Position numbers and translations under genes: made by a program
NCBI GenBank assembly: GCA_963575745.1
Contig: CAUYUJ010021704.1
Span: 641,720 to 705,719 of the forward strand
Reading direction: 5' to 3'
Origin: Prorocentrum cordatum
Lineage: Eukaryota; Sar; Dinophyceae; Prorocentrales; Prorocentraceae
DNA: 64,000 bases
The notes under the pieces: generated by a model
What the model was told of the DNA's origin: nothing
The model's input: only the letters and a program-made list of their open reading frames with translations
The model's database searches: none
Shown here: one piece after another, positions 42,666-52,720 of the stretch
Position numbering within the stretch: the stretch's first letter is position 1
Layout: each line of letters starts with the position of its first letter

Positions 42666-43843
42666 ATGGCGAGCGAGGGCGCGGCCAGCAGCGCCATGGA
42701 CAACTCCGCGGGAGCGCTGGGAATTCAGACAACGCCCGCTCAGCCCGAAGCGTCCGCTTGGGCAGTGCAGGCTGATTTCCTGGATTCCTGTTGAGGTGCA
42801 CATGGCGGCTTCAGATGCGAGCCACTCGCTTTTCTCGCAGGTCGCCGAAGCCTTGAACCTCTTCGAGATGTTCGCCCAGGCTCGAGGGAAACGGATCGAG
42901 CGCGCCCGACGCCCATGCGGCCCCGCCCCCGTTCGCCCGCGTTGGCCTGGATGCAGGCGGCGGCGGGGCAGGGCCCAGAAGCGACGGTGCTCTGTTTACC
43001 TTGCCTTGCGCAGGAGGCAGGCATGGATCACATCATCGCCGATCCCGCGCCGCCAGGCTGGGAGACGGCGGAGTGCCCTGGCAGCAGCAGCAGCGACCCC
43101 TCGCCAGTGGCGAAGCAAGGACCGACGCTCATCCCCGTCCACAATCAGGGCGCGGCGCCGAAGTCGCCGCCACGTCGCACCCGAGACGCTAGCGGCACGT
43201 GGCGGGCGGAGCAGCAGCAGCAGCAGCAGCAGGAGGTGCAGCAGCAGCAGCAGCCGCCGTCGGAGAAGCCTCAGCCGCCGTGGCGCCAGGCGCAACCGCC
43301 AGCAGGCGCGCCCAACGTGGGCGCCTTCGTCGCCAAGGTACCCGAAGTGCCGAAAGCGTCTGCGGCGCCAGAGGGCGTGGTGCAGGCGTACAAGTTCTTG
43401 CGCTCGCTGCTGAACGAGAGCGCGCCGATCGCCTGGAACTCCAAGCGCGTCCAGGAGCCACTGGAGCTGCTGCAGCGCTACGTCGGCATCTGGGGTCGCG
43501 CCAGCAGGGGGCCGCCCGCGCCCATGCACGGTGGCCCGCAATTCTGGCGCGGCCAGACGTGGCGCAAGAGCGGGCAGCGCCGGGGCAACCGTGGTGGTTC
43601 AGGCCCCAAGTCGGAGTGGTACGCCTCAAAATACGGCCGCGCGCCACCGCGCCGCTCGCTCCAGGACAGCGGCGACGGCCCGTACCTCGCGCCGCCGCCG
43701 CCGCCGCCACCGCCGCCGCCGCCGCCCCCGCGGCCGACGGCCGCGAGTTCGGCGCCCGCGGCAAAGGCAGCGGCCGCACGGCCGCCTCCACTGCCCCTGA
43801 CGGTCAAGGCGATGCCTTCCAAGAACCGCGGGCTTTACCTCTG
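42666..43843 (+). CDS. host-type multi-exon gene, Gln- and Pro-rich protein
   Basis: ATG at 42666 opens MASEGAASSAMDNSAGALG. A second exon starts after TTTCTCGCAG (42840) with VAEALNLFEMFAQARG. A third starts after CCTTGCGCAG (43011) with EAGMDHIIADPAPPGWE. The last exon contains poly-Gln (43210-43255) and a conserved-looking block (PEGVVQAYKFLRSLLNES, WNSKRVQEPLELLQRYVG). An Arg/Gly-rich part (FWRGQTWRKSGQRRGNRGG) may bind RNA. Poly-Pro follows, and it ends MPSKNRGLYL and stop at 43841-43843. The exon 1 donor is uncertain. Function unknown. Confidence 0.55.
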
Positions 43844-44114
43844 AGACTCGCGGGCCGCGGGCTTTGACAACCCCCTCGGAGGTCAGACGCCGACTGAAAC
43901 ATCCATGAGGGGCGGGGGGGCGTGAGAGCGGAGAGGTGGTGGACGGTGAGCCAGGAGACAAATGGAAAGAGAGCGGAGTGGAAGTTTCAGTCGGCATCTG
44001 ATTTTCCGATTTTCAGGTGCCGTTCTACGCCGCTGGCGGCTGTCGCGGTAGACGTGCGCCGCGCTCGCGGGACCGTCCGCGAATATCCGTTGCGCGCGTC
44101 GCCAGCAAAAAATC

Positions 44115-44237
44115 GGCGGGGCACCGCCTGTCATGGGCTCTCGTCGGCGGCACTCCGCCTAACTTCGGCGGTGCACCGCCCGCGCGCGCTGGGCTCCCAG
44201 CACTCCCCCCCCCATTCAACTTCGGCGGTGTACCGCC
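44115..44237. repeat. cluster of four GGCGG-N4-CCGCC palindromes
   Basis: Copies start at 44115 (core GGCA), 44146 (CACT), 44167 (TGCA) and 44224 (TGTA). They lie in the intergenic gap between two plus-strand genes. Confidence 0.88.
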
Positions 44238-44471
44238 TGTGCGTGCTCCACGCTCCCTGCGCGCCCCCTCCATTCCTCTTATGATGTTTTCCGCGGCCGC
44301 AGGCTCCAGGCTGTGCTTGCGCCGCGCTTTTCCCGCGCGCGCCTTCGCGGGCGCCCATCCGCCGTCCTCGGCGCGCTCTCGCAGCCTTCGCGGCCGCCTC
44401 CCTTCGCGCCGTCTTTGGCGCGCTCTCGATCGCGGGCCTCCAGTGCGCCATCGAGCTCTTCTCTTCGCGAG

Positions 44472-44845
44472 ATGCCCGTGGTCAGCGTCTTCGGGTGCAC
44501 GCGCCCGTTGCCGGGGACCTGCTCGAAAGGCTGGATTTCTTCAAGGGCGCGACGCGAGATGAGGCCCTGTCGATGCTCAAGGCGCACTTGGTGAAGTCGA
44601 GCTACCACCTCCTCGAGGAGGCCGACGCGGATCTTCAACTGGCCATCGCCGAGGTCGGCGCGCCCAAACGATTGCCTGCCCACGTCTTTCGGCGAACCTC
44701 GGTGGCGCTCGGCTCACCGAGGTCCGAGCGCCTTCGAGGTTCGACGAATGGCGCGAGCGATCGCGGGGCGCGCTTGAAGGTCGAGGAGTGGACTGAGGAC
44801 ACGGACGAGTGGGAGCGCTGGCAGAAGGCCAACGACGAGCAGTGA
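44472..44845 (+). CDS. host-type exon with helical domain
   Basis: The frame LRVHAPVAGDLLERLDFFKG then ATRDEALSMLKAHLVKSSYH and LLEEADADLQLAIAEVGAPK has strong coding composition. It ends EWTEDTDEWERWQKANDEQ with TGA at 44843-44845. The start is uncertain. The ATG at 44472 is in another phase from this frame, so an upstream exon or acceptor near 44480 is more likely. I do not recognise the protein. Confidence 0.45.
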
Positions 44846-44929
44846 TGCAAGAACAACCGCCGCCGTGGCGCTCGCAGCACGCCGTGCCAGCCTCCCGAGC
44901 ACGTCGCTCCACTCAGCCAGAGTGCAGTG

Positions 44930-45343
44930 GCGGCGGCCCTCCCGAAAGGCAGCGGCAAGGGCGGTCCGCTTCAGCTCAACATGGGCGGAGCGAGCTCGCC
45001 CGTCATCGCCAACATCGCGCCCGAGGCCACCGTGCAGCTGAACTCAGCGCAGGCGCAGGTGATCCTCGACAGCGTCACGAGGGCGAGGATGTGCTCGGCG
45101 GCCTGCCAGGCAGTGGCGGAGCGGTCAGCCGCGGCGTTCCGCGCCGAGCAGGCGGCCCTCGCCGACCTGCAGGAGACGCTGGCCAGCTGGCTCTCCAACA
45201 ACGCGTCGTCAGGCCACGTTGGGGTCCTCTCGTCGCGGCGGCGTCGGCCGCCCCCTTCGGCCGCCTCGTCGGCCGCCCCCTTCGGCCGCCTCGTCGGCCT
45301 AGCAGCCCGCCGCGCCGCCCGCGCAGGGCCTGCATCGGCCGCG
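44930..45343 (+). CDS. host-type exon, Gly/Ala-rich with helical segment
   Basis: The frame reads AAALPKGSGKGGPLQLNMGG, IANIAPEATVQLNSAQAQVI, then LDSVTRARMCSAACQAVAER and AAFRAEQAALADLQETLASW, a convincing helical protein segment. Beyond about 45220 the sequence becomes Arg/Pro/Ala-rich and may be intron or non-coding. The stop is at about 45341. There is no natural ATG at the start. It may be the next exon of the gene ending at 44845 or the 3' part of another gene. Confidence 0.45.
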
Positions 45344-45599
45344 TAGGCCGCCTTGGGCCCCTCGGGGGTTCGACGCCGACTGACAGGTCGGGGAGGGGCA
45401 CGGTGAGGGAGATGCGGAGGGAAGGGACATGGGGAGGAGCATGGGAGGGGGGTGCGGCATGGGGAGGGGCATGAGAATCGGGGTGGGGCGGGAAGGCTGT
45501 CGGTCGGCTTCTGACCCCCGCAACTCTTCGGCGCTTCCGCGCGGTCGCTCGCGCGCGGGCCGTGCGCGCACTCTTCTTTTTGGCGGGTCCGCCATTCTT

Positions 45600-45835
45600 G
45601 CTTGGAAAAAATGCGATCCTCATCATCAACATCATCGTCATCGACATCATCATCATCAGCATCATCATCATCATCATCATCATCATCAGTAGCATTACCA
45701 TTCTCATCCTCATCATTCCGATCACCCCCATAGGGGGAGAAGGAGGGGGAGGAGTGGTGGCGAGGAGGAGAGGGTGAGGAAGAGGAGGAGGGGAAGGAGG
45801 AGGAGGAGGAGGAGGAGGAAGGGGGGGAGGAGGAG
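45600..45835. repeat. ATC/ATCATC microsatellite and GGA tract
   Basis: 45620-45720 is (ATC)n with variants. 45735-45830 is GGAGGA-rich. Similar tracts, with GAAAGAGA, continue to about 46050. No gene is seen. Confidence 0.8.
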
Positions 45836-46065
45836 TCCTTCCCCACCATTTTTCATCATCATTCTCACCATCATCATTCCGATCACCACCATCGGAGGAG
45901 GAGGAGAATGGGGGGGGAGGAGCAGCAGGAAGAGGAGCGGTGAGGCAAGAGGGGAGAAGAGGAGAAAGAGACAGAGGATGAGAAAGAGGAATGGTGGGAA
46001 AGAGAAAGTGGTGAGGAGGAGTGGTGAGAAAGAGAATGACGAGAAGGAGGAGGAGGGGGAGCGAT

Positions 46066-46382
46066 CTCGGCGCGGCTGCGATGAGGGCTGGTTTCCTGCG
46101 CCGCGTATCGCGGCGTATCCTGGCGTATCCTGGCGCATCGCGCGACGGCGCGACGCGATGCGCCAGGATACGCCGCGATACGCCGCGATGCGCCAGGATG
46201 CGCCAGGATACGCCCGTATCCTGCCGTATCCTGGCGCATCCTGGCGCATCGCGGGGTGCCGCGGAGCGCGATGCGCCAGGATACGCCAGGATGCGCCAGG
46301 ATACGCCAGGATACGCCGCGATACGGGCGCATCCTGGCGTATCGCGGCGCAGGAACGCAGCCCTCAGCGCAGCCGCGCCGAG
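46066..46382. repeat. foldback element with ~45-bp terminal inverted repeats
   Basis: The left end (46066-46110, starting CTCGGCGCGGCTGCG) and right end (46338-46382) are inverted copies with a few mismatches. Between them lies a tandem array of 10-bp units (GCGTATCCTG or GCGCATCGCG) that itself switches orientation several times, so the whole element can form nested hairpins. Just outside, 46390-46405 is a 6-bp stem with a TTCG loop. No gene is encoded. Confidence 0.8.
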
Positions 46383-46592
46383 CTCGTTCCGATTCTTCGG
46401 AATCGCCATCACCATCACCACCACCACCTCGCCATCTCACCTTCACCACCACATCACCATCGCCACCTCAGCATCACCACCTCACCATCACCAGAAATCA
46501 TCGTCAGCACCTCACCATCACCATCATCGTCACCACCAGCATCATCGTCGTCACCACCATCAGCATCACAACCTTACCACCACGTAATCGTC

Positions 46593-47123
46593 GGCGGCGC
46601 ACCGCCCATCGGTTGGACTTGTCCGCTGTGTTCCGCCCTTTGTTTTGTTTGACGTTTCCGTCGGCGGTGCACCGCCCATTGCATGGTTGCACAATTTCGT
46701 CGGCGGCGCACCGCCCATCGATCGTCGTTGTCGGCGGCGCACCGCCCATTGTATGATTTGACAATTTCGTCGGCGGTGCACCGCCCATCGGTTGGACTTG
46801 TCGGCGGCGCACCGCCCAATTTATGATTGGACAATCTCGTCGGCGGCGCACCGCCCATCGGTCGTCGTTGCCGGCGGCGCAGCGCGCATTGTATGGTTGC
46901 ACAATTTCGTCGGCGGCGCACCGCCCTTCGATCGTCGACGTCGGCGGCACACCGCCCATTGCATGGTTAGACAAGTTCGTCGGCGGCGCACCGCCCATCG
47001 ATCCTCGTCGTCGGCGGCGCACCGCCCATTGTTTGCATGTATATTCGTGAGCGCCACGCCGATCATCTGTTTTCCTTGTCGCGGCTGTCGCATCGCGCCG
47101 CGCGTTTTAGGCGGCGCACCGCC
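46593..47123. repeat. array of GGCGG-N4-CCGCC palindromes, 39+31-bp dimer
   Basis: Palindromes start at 46593, 46663, 46702, 46733, 46772, 46803, 46842, 46873, 46912, 46943, 46982 and 47013. Spacing alternates strictly between 39 and 31 bp from 46663 on, a 70-bp dimer unit. One spacer resembles CATTGTATGGTTGCACAATT, the other CATCGATCGTCGTTGT. A separate copy lies at 47110-47123. Open frames here are artefacts. Confidence 0.95.
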
Positions 47124-47309
47124 TGTTGTTCCAACTGTGTAGGCTGTGTTGCGCAGCCATGTCCACTTCTCCAGAACCAACCTGCTCTCTCATCCGCCTC
47201 GCCCCTTGTTCCCTTCCATCCTCGCGCCGTGTTCTCGACAGCCGTTTTGCGCTGGCGCGCGGCCGCGGGAGCCGCGCGCGCGGCCGCGGGAGCCGCGGCG
47301 CCGCGGGCC

Positions 47310-49761
47310 ATGGCGGCCGCCGAGGAGGAGTCGCCCGTGCCCCCCTTCTTGCACGAGGGCGCCAAGTCACCCGTGCCGTCCGAAGACAGCTCGCAGGAAG
47401 AAGGCTCGAGGCCGCAGGCAGCAGACTCGTTCAAGAACGAGCCGCAGGAAGCAGGCTCGAGGCCGCAGGAGCTTGGTTCTGTGAAGGCCGAGGAAGGCGA
47501 CACCTCGGCGGAGGCCGGTGCACCTCCGCCTTGGCCCAAGGCCTCCTCGCCTGCGACTCCGCAGGAGCCCCCGCCGCGCGTGCCTGAAGAGGTCGCGGCC
47601 GCTGCGAAACCAAAGGCGGGGAAGACGGGGCGGCCTCTCCACAGGCGCCCCGGCGCCGCGCCGCCCGCCAAGCAGCCCCCGTCGCAGCGCTCGCTTTCTC
47701 AGTTCTTGACAGCGAAGAAGGGCGGCGGTGCACCGCCTGCGAAGGCAAAGGCGAGCGCGGAGCCCAAGGCAAAGGCCAAACAGAAAGCGAAGAAGAAGCC
47801 AGCAGCGGCGGCACCTTCGACGGCGGAGGGGGGCGCAGCAGCAGGGGCGGACGAGGCAGAGCCACAGCAGCAGGCCCAGACGCAGCACAACAAGAAGTCG
47901 GTTGCAGCCTCGCAAGCACCGCCGGCAGCGGAGGCAGAGGCAGCAGCAAACGCGGAGGGTTCGGAGGATGCAGAGCCACATCAGCAGCGTCAGGATGCAG
48001 CGCCGACGGAGGCAGAGGCGGCAGCAGAGGAGCCGCAGGCCGCGCCCTCAGACACGTTCGAGGCCGCCACGGACGAAGCAAAAGATGACTGCGGCCGCTT
48101 CACGACGGGCTACGACCCACCCTGCCCAGGCCCGACGTGCGCCAAGTGTGGTCGGGATGCGGAGAGCGTCCGCTTCAGGCTCGCCCAGAAGACCGCTAAC
48201 ACGTGGTGGTGTGGGAGCTGCAACAGCAAGAGTTCGATGGTGCCGCGCTGCTATGCGCACTGGCCACCGCGCTCGTTCGCTCTCATGCGCAAGGCGGACC
48301 AGCAGGCGTTCTGGCGCTCGATGGACGACCCTTCCATTGAGAACAACGCTCAGTTCGAAGAGGAGCTGGTGAAGGTCCTCAGCGTCTCGAGGAAGGAACG
48401 CCTCACGGAGACCAAGGGCGGGGATTGGGAGCCCTTGTCCGTCTGGTCTGGGCCCAGGAGGGGTACGACGCGGACGCCGTCCGCGCCAACAACGACGTGA
48501 GGTAAAATTCCGACTTGAAGCAGGATTGTTACCGCATCCGCATCGAGGGCAGCAGGCAGGATAACATCGAAGAGACAGCGAGGCAGGAGCTCCGCCAGAA
48601 CAGGAAGCCGCCGAGGCCATCCCCACCGAAGAATCAGAGAGCCGTGGAGCCACTCCCGCAAAAGACGCACCGCTCGCCGAGCAGTGGCTACGAGGGCCCC
48701 ACAGGCGCTGGTCCCCGTTCGACGAGTCGGAGCGGCGACAGCGACTGTTCGCAGAACCGCCAGCTGAAGCGGGGCCACTCCAGCAGCGGCGACGGCAAGG
48801 GCCGCTCCTCCAGCCGCGGCCGCAAGCGCAGCAGCCGCGGCCGCAGGGCGGACAGTCGCCAGAAGCACCGCTTTTCCAGAGGTTCCCGCAGAGCCGACGC
48901 GAAGGGCCGCCGCTCGAGGAGCCACAGGGCGCACAGCAAGAAGGAGAAGGCCCGCTCGAGGAGCCGCAGGGCGCACAGCAAGAAGGACAAGGCCCGCTCG
49001 AGGAGCCGCAGGGCGCACAGCAAGAAGGGCAGCCGCAAGACGGGTCGCTCCCAGTCTCGCGAGAAGCAGCGCTCGAGGAGCCGCAACGACCACGGCAAGA
49101 AAGGGAGGGACTCGCGCAGTCGCATCAGGAGGGAACGCAGCGATCAGAAGCGTGTCCAGAAGGCCATCAAGGACCGCGAGGCGTTGGCGATGAAGACGCT
49201 GGAAAAGACGGGGTCCTGGGGCGTGCAGCTCGCATCGCTCCTCGACGGCGAGGAGTGCTCCAGGGTGCCGACCTGGGCGGTGAAGAACGCGAAGGACAGC
49301 CACAAGGATATCTCGAAGCTCAGGGAGGCCGCGAAGACCGCGCTCGAGGACCCCAGGGCGAGCTTGCCGTACGAGGCGAAGGCCCTGGAGGCTGCCCTCG
49401 CCGACGCCAAGACCGCTGTCGGTGGCCTGCGTTCGGCCATCGAGCACGCGAGCTGCTCAACGGCCTTTTCATCCATCGTGGACGGCGGTGCTCCGCCGAT
49501 CGACCGCTCGACTGCCGATCGATCGATCGAAGATTTTGCTGATCGGCCGCTCGACCCATCGAGGATTTCGCCGATCGACCGCCGACCGATCGCGTTCGGA
49601 TCGATCGACCGCCGATCGATCGATCGACCGCCGATCGAGCGCCGATCGATCGCGATCTACCGCCGATCGATCGCGCTCGACCGCCGATCGATCGCGTTTG
49701 CGCCCCGATCATCCTTCTACAGGCCAAGAAGTACAGCAAGAAGAACACCTCGAAGGACTGA
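47310..49761 (+). pseudogene. host-type gene with zinc ribbon and Ser/Arg repeats, disrupted
   Basis: ATG at 47310 opens MAAAEEESPVPPF. Low-complexity Ala/Pro/Lys sequence leads to cysteine pairs CPGPTCAKC...WWCGSCNSK (about 48125-48235), a probable zinc ribbon. AHWPPRSFALMRKADQQAFW and FEEELVKVLSVSRKE follow. A tandem duplication of GTCTG (48441-48450) breaks the frame inside WEPLSVW. The sequence resumes in the shifted frame (AQEGYDADAVRANNDVR), meets an in-frame TAA (about 48500-48502), then continues NSDLKQDCYRIRIEGSRQDN. A Ser/Arg-rich part with ~20-residue repeats (RSRSRRAHSKKDKA) spans 48900-49150. A helical C-terminal domain runs to about 49460. The likely last exon (AKKYSKKNTSKD) is 49724-49761 after TTCTACAG. 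Palindromes inside the coding part encode GGAPP. Confidence 0.55.
49500..49705. repeat. GATCGATCG-rich tandem array
   Basis: Repeats of CGCCGATCGATCG and CGATCGACCGC with a ~20-bp unit, rich in GATC palindromes. It follows a GGCGG palindrome (49484-49497) and fills the probable last intron of the disrupted gene. Confidence 0.85.
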
Positions 49762-49948
49762 GCTCGGCGGCGGCCGCCCTGCTCTGTCCCCAGCCGCTGC
49801 GACGCGCGCTGGAGCGCGCTGGAGGCGCGCTGGAAGTCTGCCCCCGCCCGCGCAGACTTCCCTCGCTTAGACAACAACTATATTCCTCCTTGGTCCGCCT
49901 CCCTTTCCTCGCGCACGACGTCCTTGTAGTCATGCTCCTCTTATTGCT

Positions 49949-50218
49949 GGCGGTGCGCCGCCCATGGCCAGCATCCGCCGACGGCGGTATTTTGCCTCCT
50001 GTCCACACCCCGCACTCCTCTGGCGGTACACCGCCCGTTGCCAGCCATCCGCCAACGGCGGTACTCCGCCTCCTGTCCACGCCCCGCACTCTTCTGGCGG
50101 TGCACCGCCCGTGTGCAGCCATCCGTCGTCGGCGGTGCTCCGCTTCCTGTCCATGCTCAGGAGTCTTCTGGCGGTGCACCGCCCGTTGTCAGCCATCCGT
50201 CGTCGGCGGCGCTCCGCG
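49949..50218. repeat. array of GGCGG-N4-CCGCC palindromes, ~74-bp dimer
   Basis: Palindromes or variants start at 49949, 50022, 50057, 50096, 50131, 50170 and 50205, with alternating 39 and 35 bp spacing. The spacer (TCCTGTCCACGCCCCGCACT and GTTGCCAGCCATCCG) is unlike that of the other arrays. It lies between two plus-strand genes. Confidence 0.92.
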
Positions 50219-50311
50219 CATTGATGCCTGCAACCTTTTCCGCCGCCTCACCCACCCTACTTCAACGGCTCGAAGGGCGCCCGCGGCGGCGCGCCAGGCG
50301 GGGGCGGCGCC

Positions 50312-52550
50312 ATGGCCGAGCGATGGCCTCCTGCCAAGCGTCAGAGGCTGCAGGAGGCAGCGCTTCTGCGGGGCGCATCGCGGGCGGCGCTGGACAGGTG
50401 CGCGGAATCCAAAAATCATCATGCGCAATGTGTGTTGAAGGATGTTTTGTGTGGTCGGCTTTTTCTTTTCAAAATGCCCAACCGATCTCCGCCCGCCTTC
50501 CCCGCGCAGGGTGGCTCGCGTCCTGCTGCAAGACGACGACGAGCACGTGGCGGCGGCGACCGTGGGCGCCGGCGTGGCTCGCGCGGTGGCGCCGCTTCTG
50601 GGTGTTATCGAATTGCCGCGCCGAGACGGTGGCCCAGCGTTCAGGTGGACTGTATGTTTGCCCGACAAGATCGCCCCCAAGCTTGCCCACGCGGCGGGGC
50701 CTTGGAGTGATCGGTTCTGGGCGGCGATGCAGGTGTTTCCTTCGTCGCCATCGCAACCGTGGCGGATGCTGCTCTACCGCGACGACGTGGTCGTCGGCGC
50801 GCAGCTCAAAGCTGCAAGCCGCAGGACGTCCATTGTTGTGTACATCAGTTTTTTGGAGCTGGGCACACACCTTCAAGAAGAGGGCGCCTGGCTCCCGCTG
50901 GGAGTCCTTCGGTCAGAGGACAAGAAGGAGATCACCGCAGCGGGCGCGGTGAGGGCCATCCTGCGGCGCCTCTTCCTCGGGCCAGGAGGCGGCGGTTTCG
51001 ACGTCGGCGCGTCTCGGTTGCGTTTCAAGTGCCACAGGCTGATCATGGACGAAAGCGCGGGCAAGGACACCTTCTCGTACAAGGGCTCCAGCGGTTGGCG
51101 GCCCTGCTGCAACTGCAAGAACGTCGTGCTCGACCAGGGGTCTGGCACCCTCAGCCGTTGGGGCCCGTCTGGTCACCTGGTGGGCATCGCTGGCGTCGAC
51201 GCCTCGAGGTTCGACCCGATGACTGCGGAGGCGTCGGGGGCGGGCAATGCGCGGCCGACGCTCGGCGAGTCCAGAGAGTTCGCGGACGGACTTCGCGAAC
51301 TCCTTGGAATTCGCGAGCGGAGTTCGCTCGGCCGGCTCCCGCCAAGGAGTTCGCGAACGGGTGCGACGAACTCGTGCAACTTCAACGCGCGGCGAGTGCA
51401 GTGGCCTTCCAGAATCTCCAATCCGCGCACGGCATCACAGTGAACGAGTTCTCGTTGATGGCCGACGTCGAACTCCGACGCGTTTGCTCGCTGGACATGT
51501 ACACGCGCGACCCGGTGCACATCATCCTGGCGAGCGGAGGCACGTTCCAGGTGGAGGTGTTCTGCCTGTACAAAGCAGTGGCGCGCGTGATTCCAGACGC
51601 GTGGGATCGGTGGCGAACCGATTTCCAGCGCTGGGCTCCACGCCGCGGCGAAGAGAAAGCTCCCGTGCATCTCTTCTCCCCTGCCAGGAAGAAAGCCTGC
51701 GTCGAAGCAGGGCATTTCGTCGGCTCCGCGTCGGACTGCCCCGCCGTCCTGCCGTTCCTCAGGAACTGGCTGCGCGTGGATTTCTTGCCGCATCACGCGC
51801 CGTTCCTGCCCCAGGCGCGGTCCTTTGAGGCCGTGTATGCCGTCCTGGAACTGTACCTGGCGGCGAAACGCGGCGGCTGCCCAGACACGTTCGATGTTGA
51901 TTTCGTGCGCCATGTCGGGTTGGCGCTCAGGAGACACGTGCGCGCCTACACGGACGCGTGGATCGTGCCTAAGCATCATTATCTTCGGCGCGCAGCTGCG
52001 CAGGCGGCGGAGGACGGGTCGATGCTCGACTGTTTCGTGCTCGAGCGAAAACGCAAGCTCATCGAGGACACCGCGGAGCACTACGACCGCCTGGGCGGCA
52101 TGGACAAGGATGTGATCACCCAAGTTGTGGCTGCGTACTTGCAGGAGTCCTCGGCCGCGCCGCGTCAGTCGAACAAATGGTGGCCGACCCCTGAACTCGA
52201 CGGGATCATCGGGCAGCGCGGTTGGGGCCAAATGGGCCTTGGTGCACGCGCGAGCCTCCATGGGGGGCGCGCCTGCGGGGGCGCCTCTCGGGGCAATGCC
52301 GAGGCTCGCACGTGCGCCAGGGCGCATCCAGGCACGGCGCAATCACTTGTCGTCGAGCTGCTGCCGGCGGCCTCGTCTACGGCAGCGGGGACGTGTGGCT
52401 CGAGCGCGACGCCGCGTTCCACGTCCACTGCGCGGCGGTGGCCGCGGGGCGCTCCTACCTCATCGTGGAGCCGCTGGACCTGGCGTCGCGGCCTGCGCCT
52501 GGGGAGTCCGCGTGGCGGCCACGAGGAGGACCGAGCTGTGCAAGGAGGAG
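50312..52550 (+). CDS. dinoflagellate-type transposase-like gene with at least four exons
   Basis: Exon 1 (50312-50397) begins MAERWPPAKRQRLQEAALL. Intron 50398-50509 (GTGCGCGG ... CCCGCGCAG) joins in frame to RVARVLLQDDDEHVAAATVG. The core shows MLLYRDDVVVGAQLKAASRR, VVYISFLELG, KCHRLIMDESAGKDTFSYKG and CCNCKNVV. A 71-nt GA-AG intron (51276-51346) is followed by EFANGCDELVQLQRA, LDMYTRDPVHIILASGG and TDAWIVPKHHYLRRAA, to about 52225. A last exon in another frame reads GDVWLERDAAFHVHCAAVAA and SYLIVEPLDLASR. The Asp pairs and the zinc-like CCNC fit an RNase H-fold transposase, but the superfamily is unclear and no terminal repeats were found. The LINE insertion lies just downstream. Confidence 0.5.
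51276..51346 (+). other. 71-nt GA-AG intron with inverted repeat and 9-bp direct repeats (introner-like)
   Basis: The intron begins GAGTTCGCG and is followed by the same 9 bp (GAGTTCGCG, 51347-51355), as if inserted with a target duplication that supplied the splice sites. Removing 71 nt restores the long frame (GESR then EFANGC). A 16-bp perfect inverted repeat (TTCGCGAACTCCTTGG, 51292-51307, with 51342-51357) spans it. Confidence 0.7.
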
Positions 52551-52620
52551 GGAGGGGGAGGAGGGGAGGGAGGGGGAGGAGGAGGAACAGGGGGACGAGG
52601 AGGAGGGGAGGAGGAGGGGG

Positions 52621-52635
52621 ACGAGGAAGGAGAGG
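52621..52635. repeat. target-site duplication, left (15 bp)
   Basis: ACGAGGAAGGAGAGG here is repeated exactly at 58909-58923. It bounds the LINE on its 3' side and lies at the end of a GGA-rich tract (52540-52620). Confidence 0.85.
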
Positions 52636-52720
52636 TTTTGCAATGCGCGGCAGCCAGGCGCACACCCAAATCGCGAGAGCAAAAAGGCCGGGCGACAGGC
52701 TGGCAGACAAAAATTGCGGG

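Noticed and set aside
44971-46427. Long minus-strand frames over the ATC, GGA and foldback repeats
   Set aside because: They are open because of simple repeats, with no motif and no codon preference outside repeats.
39571-50218. CRISPR-like array (regular palindromic repeats with spacers)
   Set aside because: The spacers within each array are themselves repeated, no cas genes are present, and the genome is eukaryotic.
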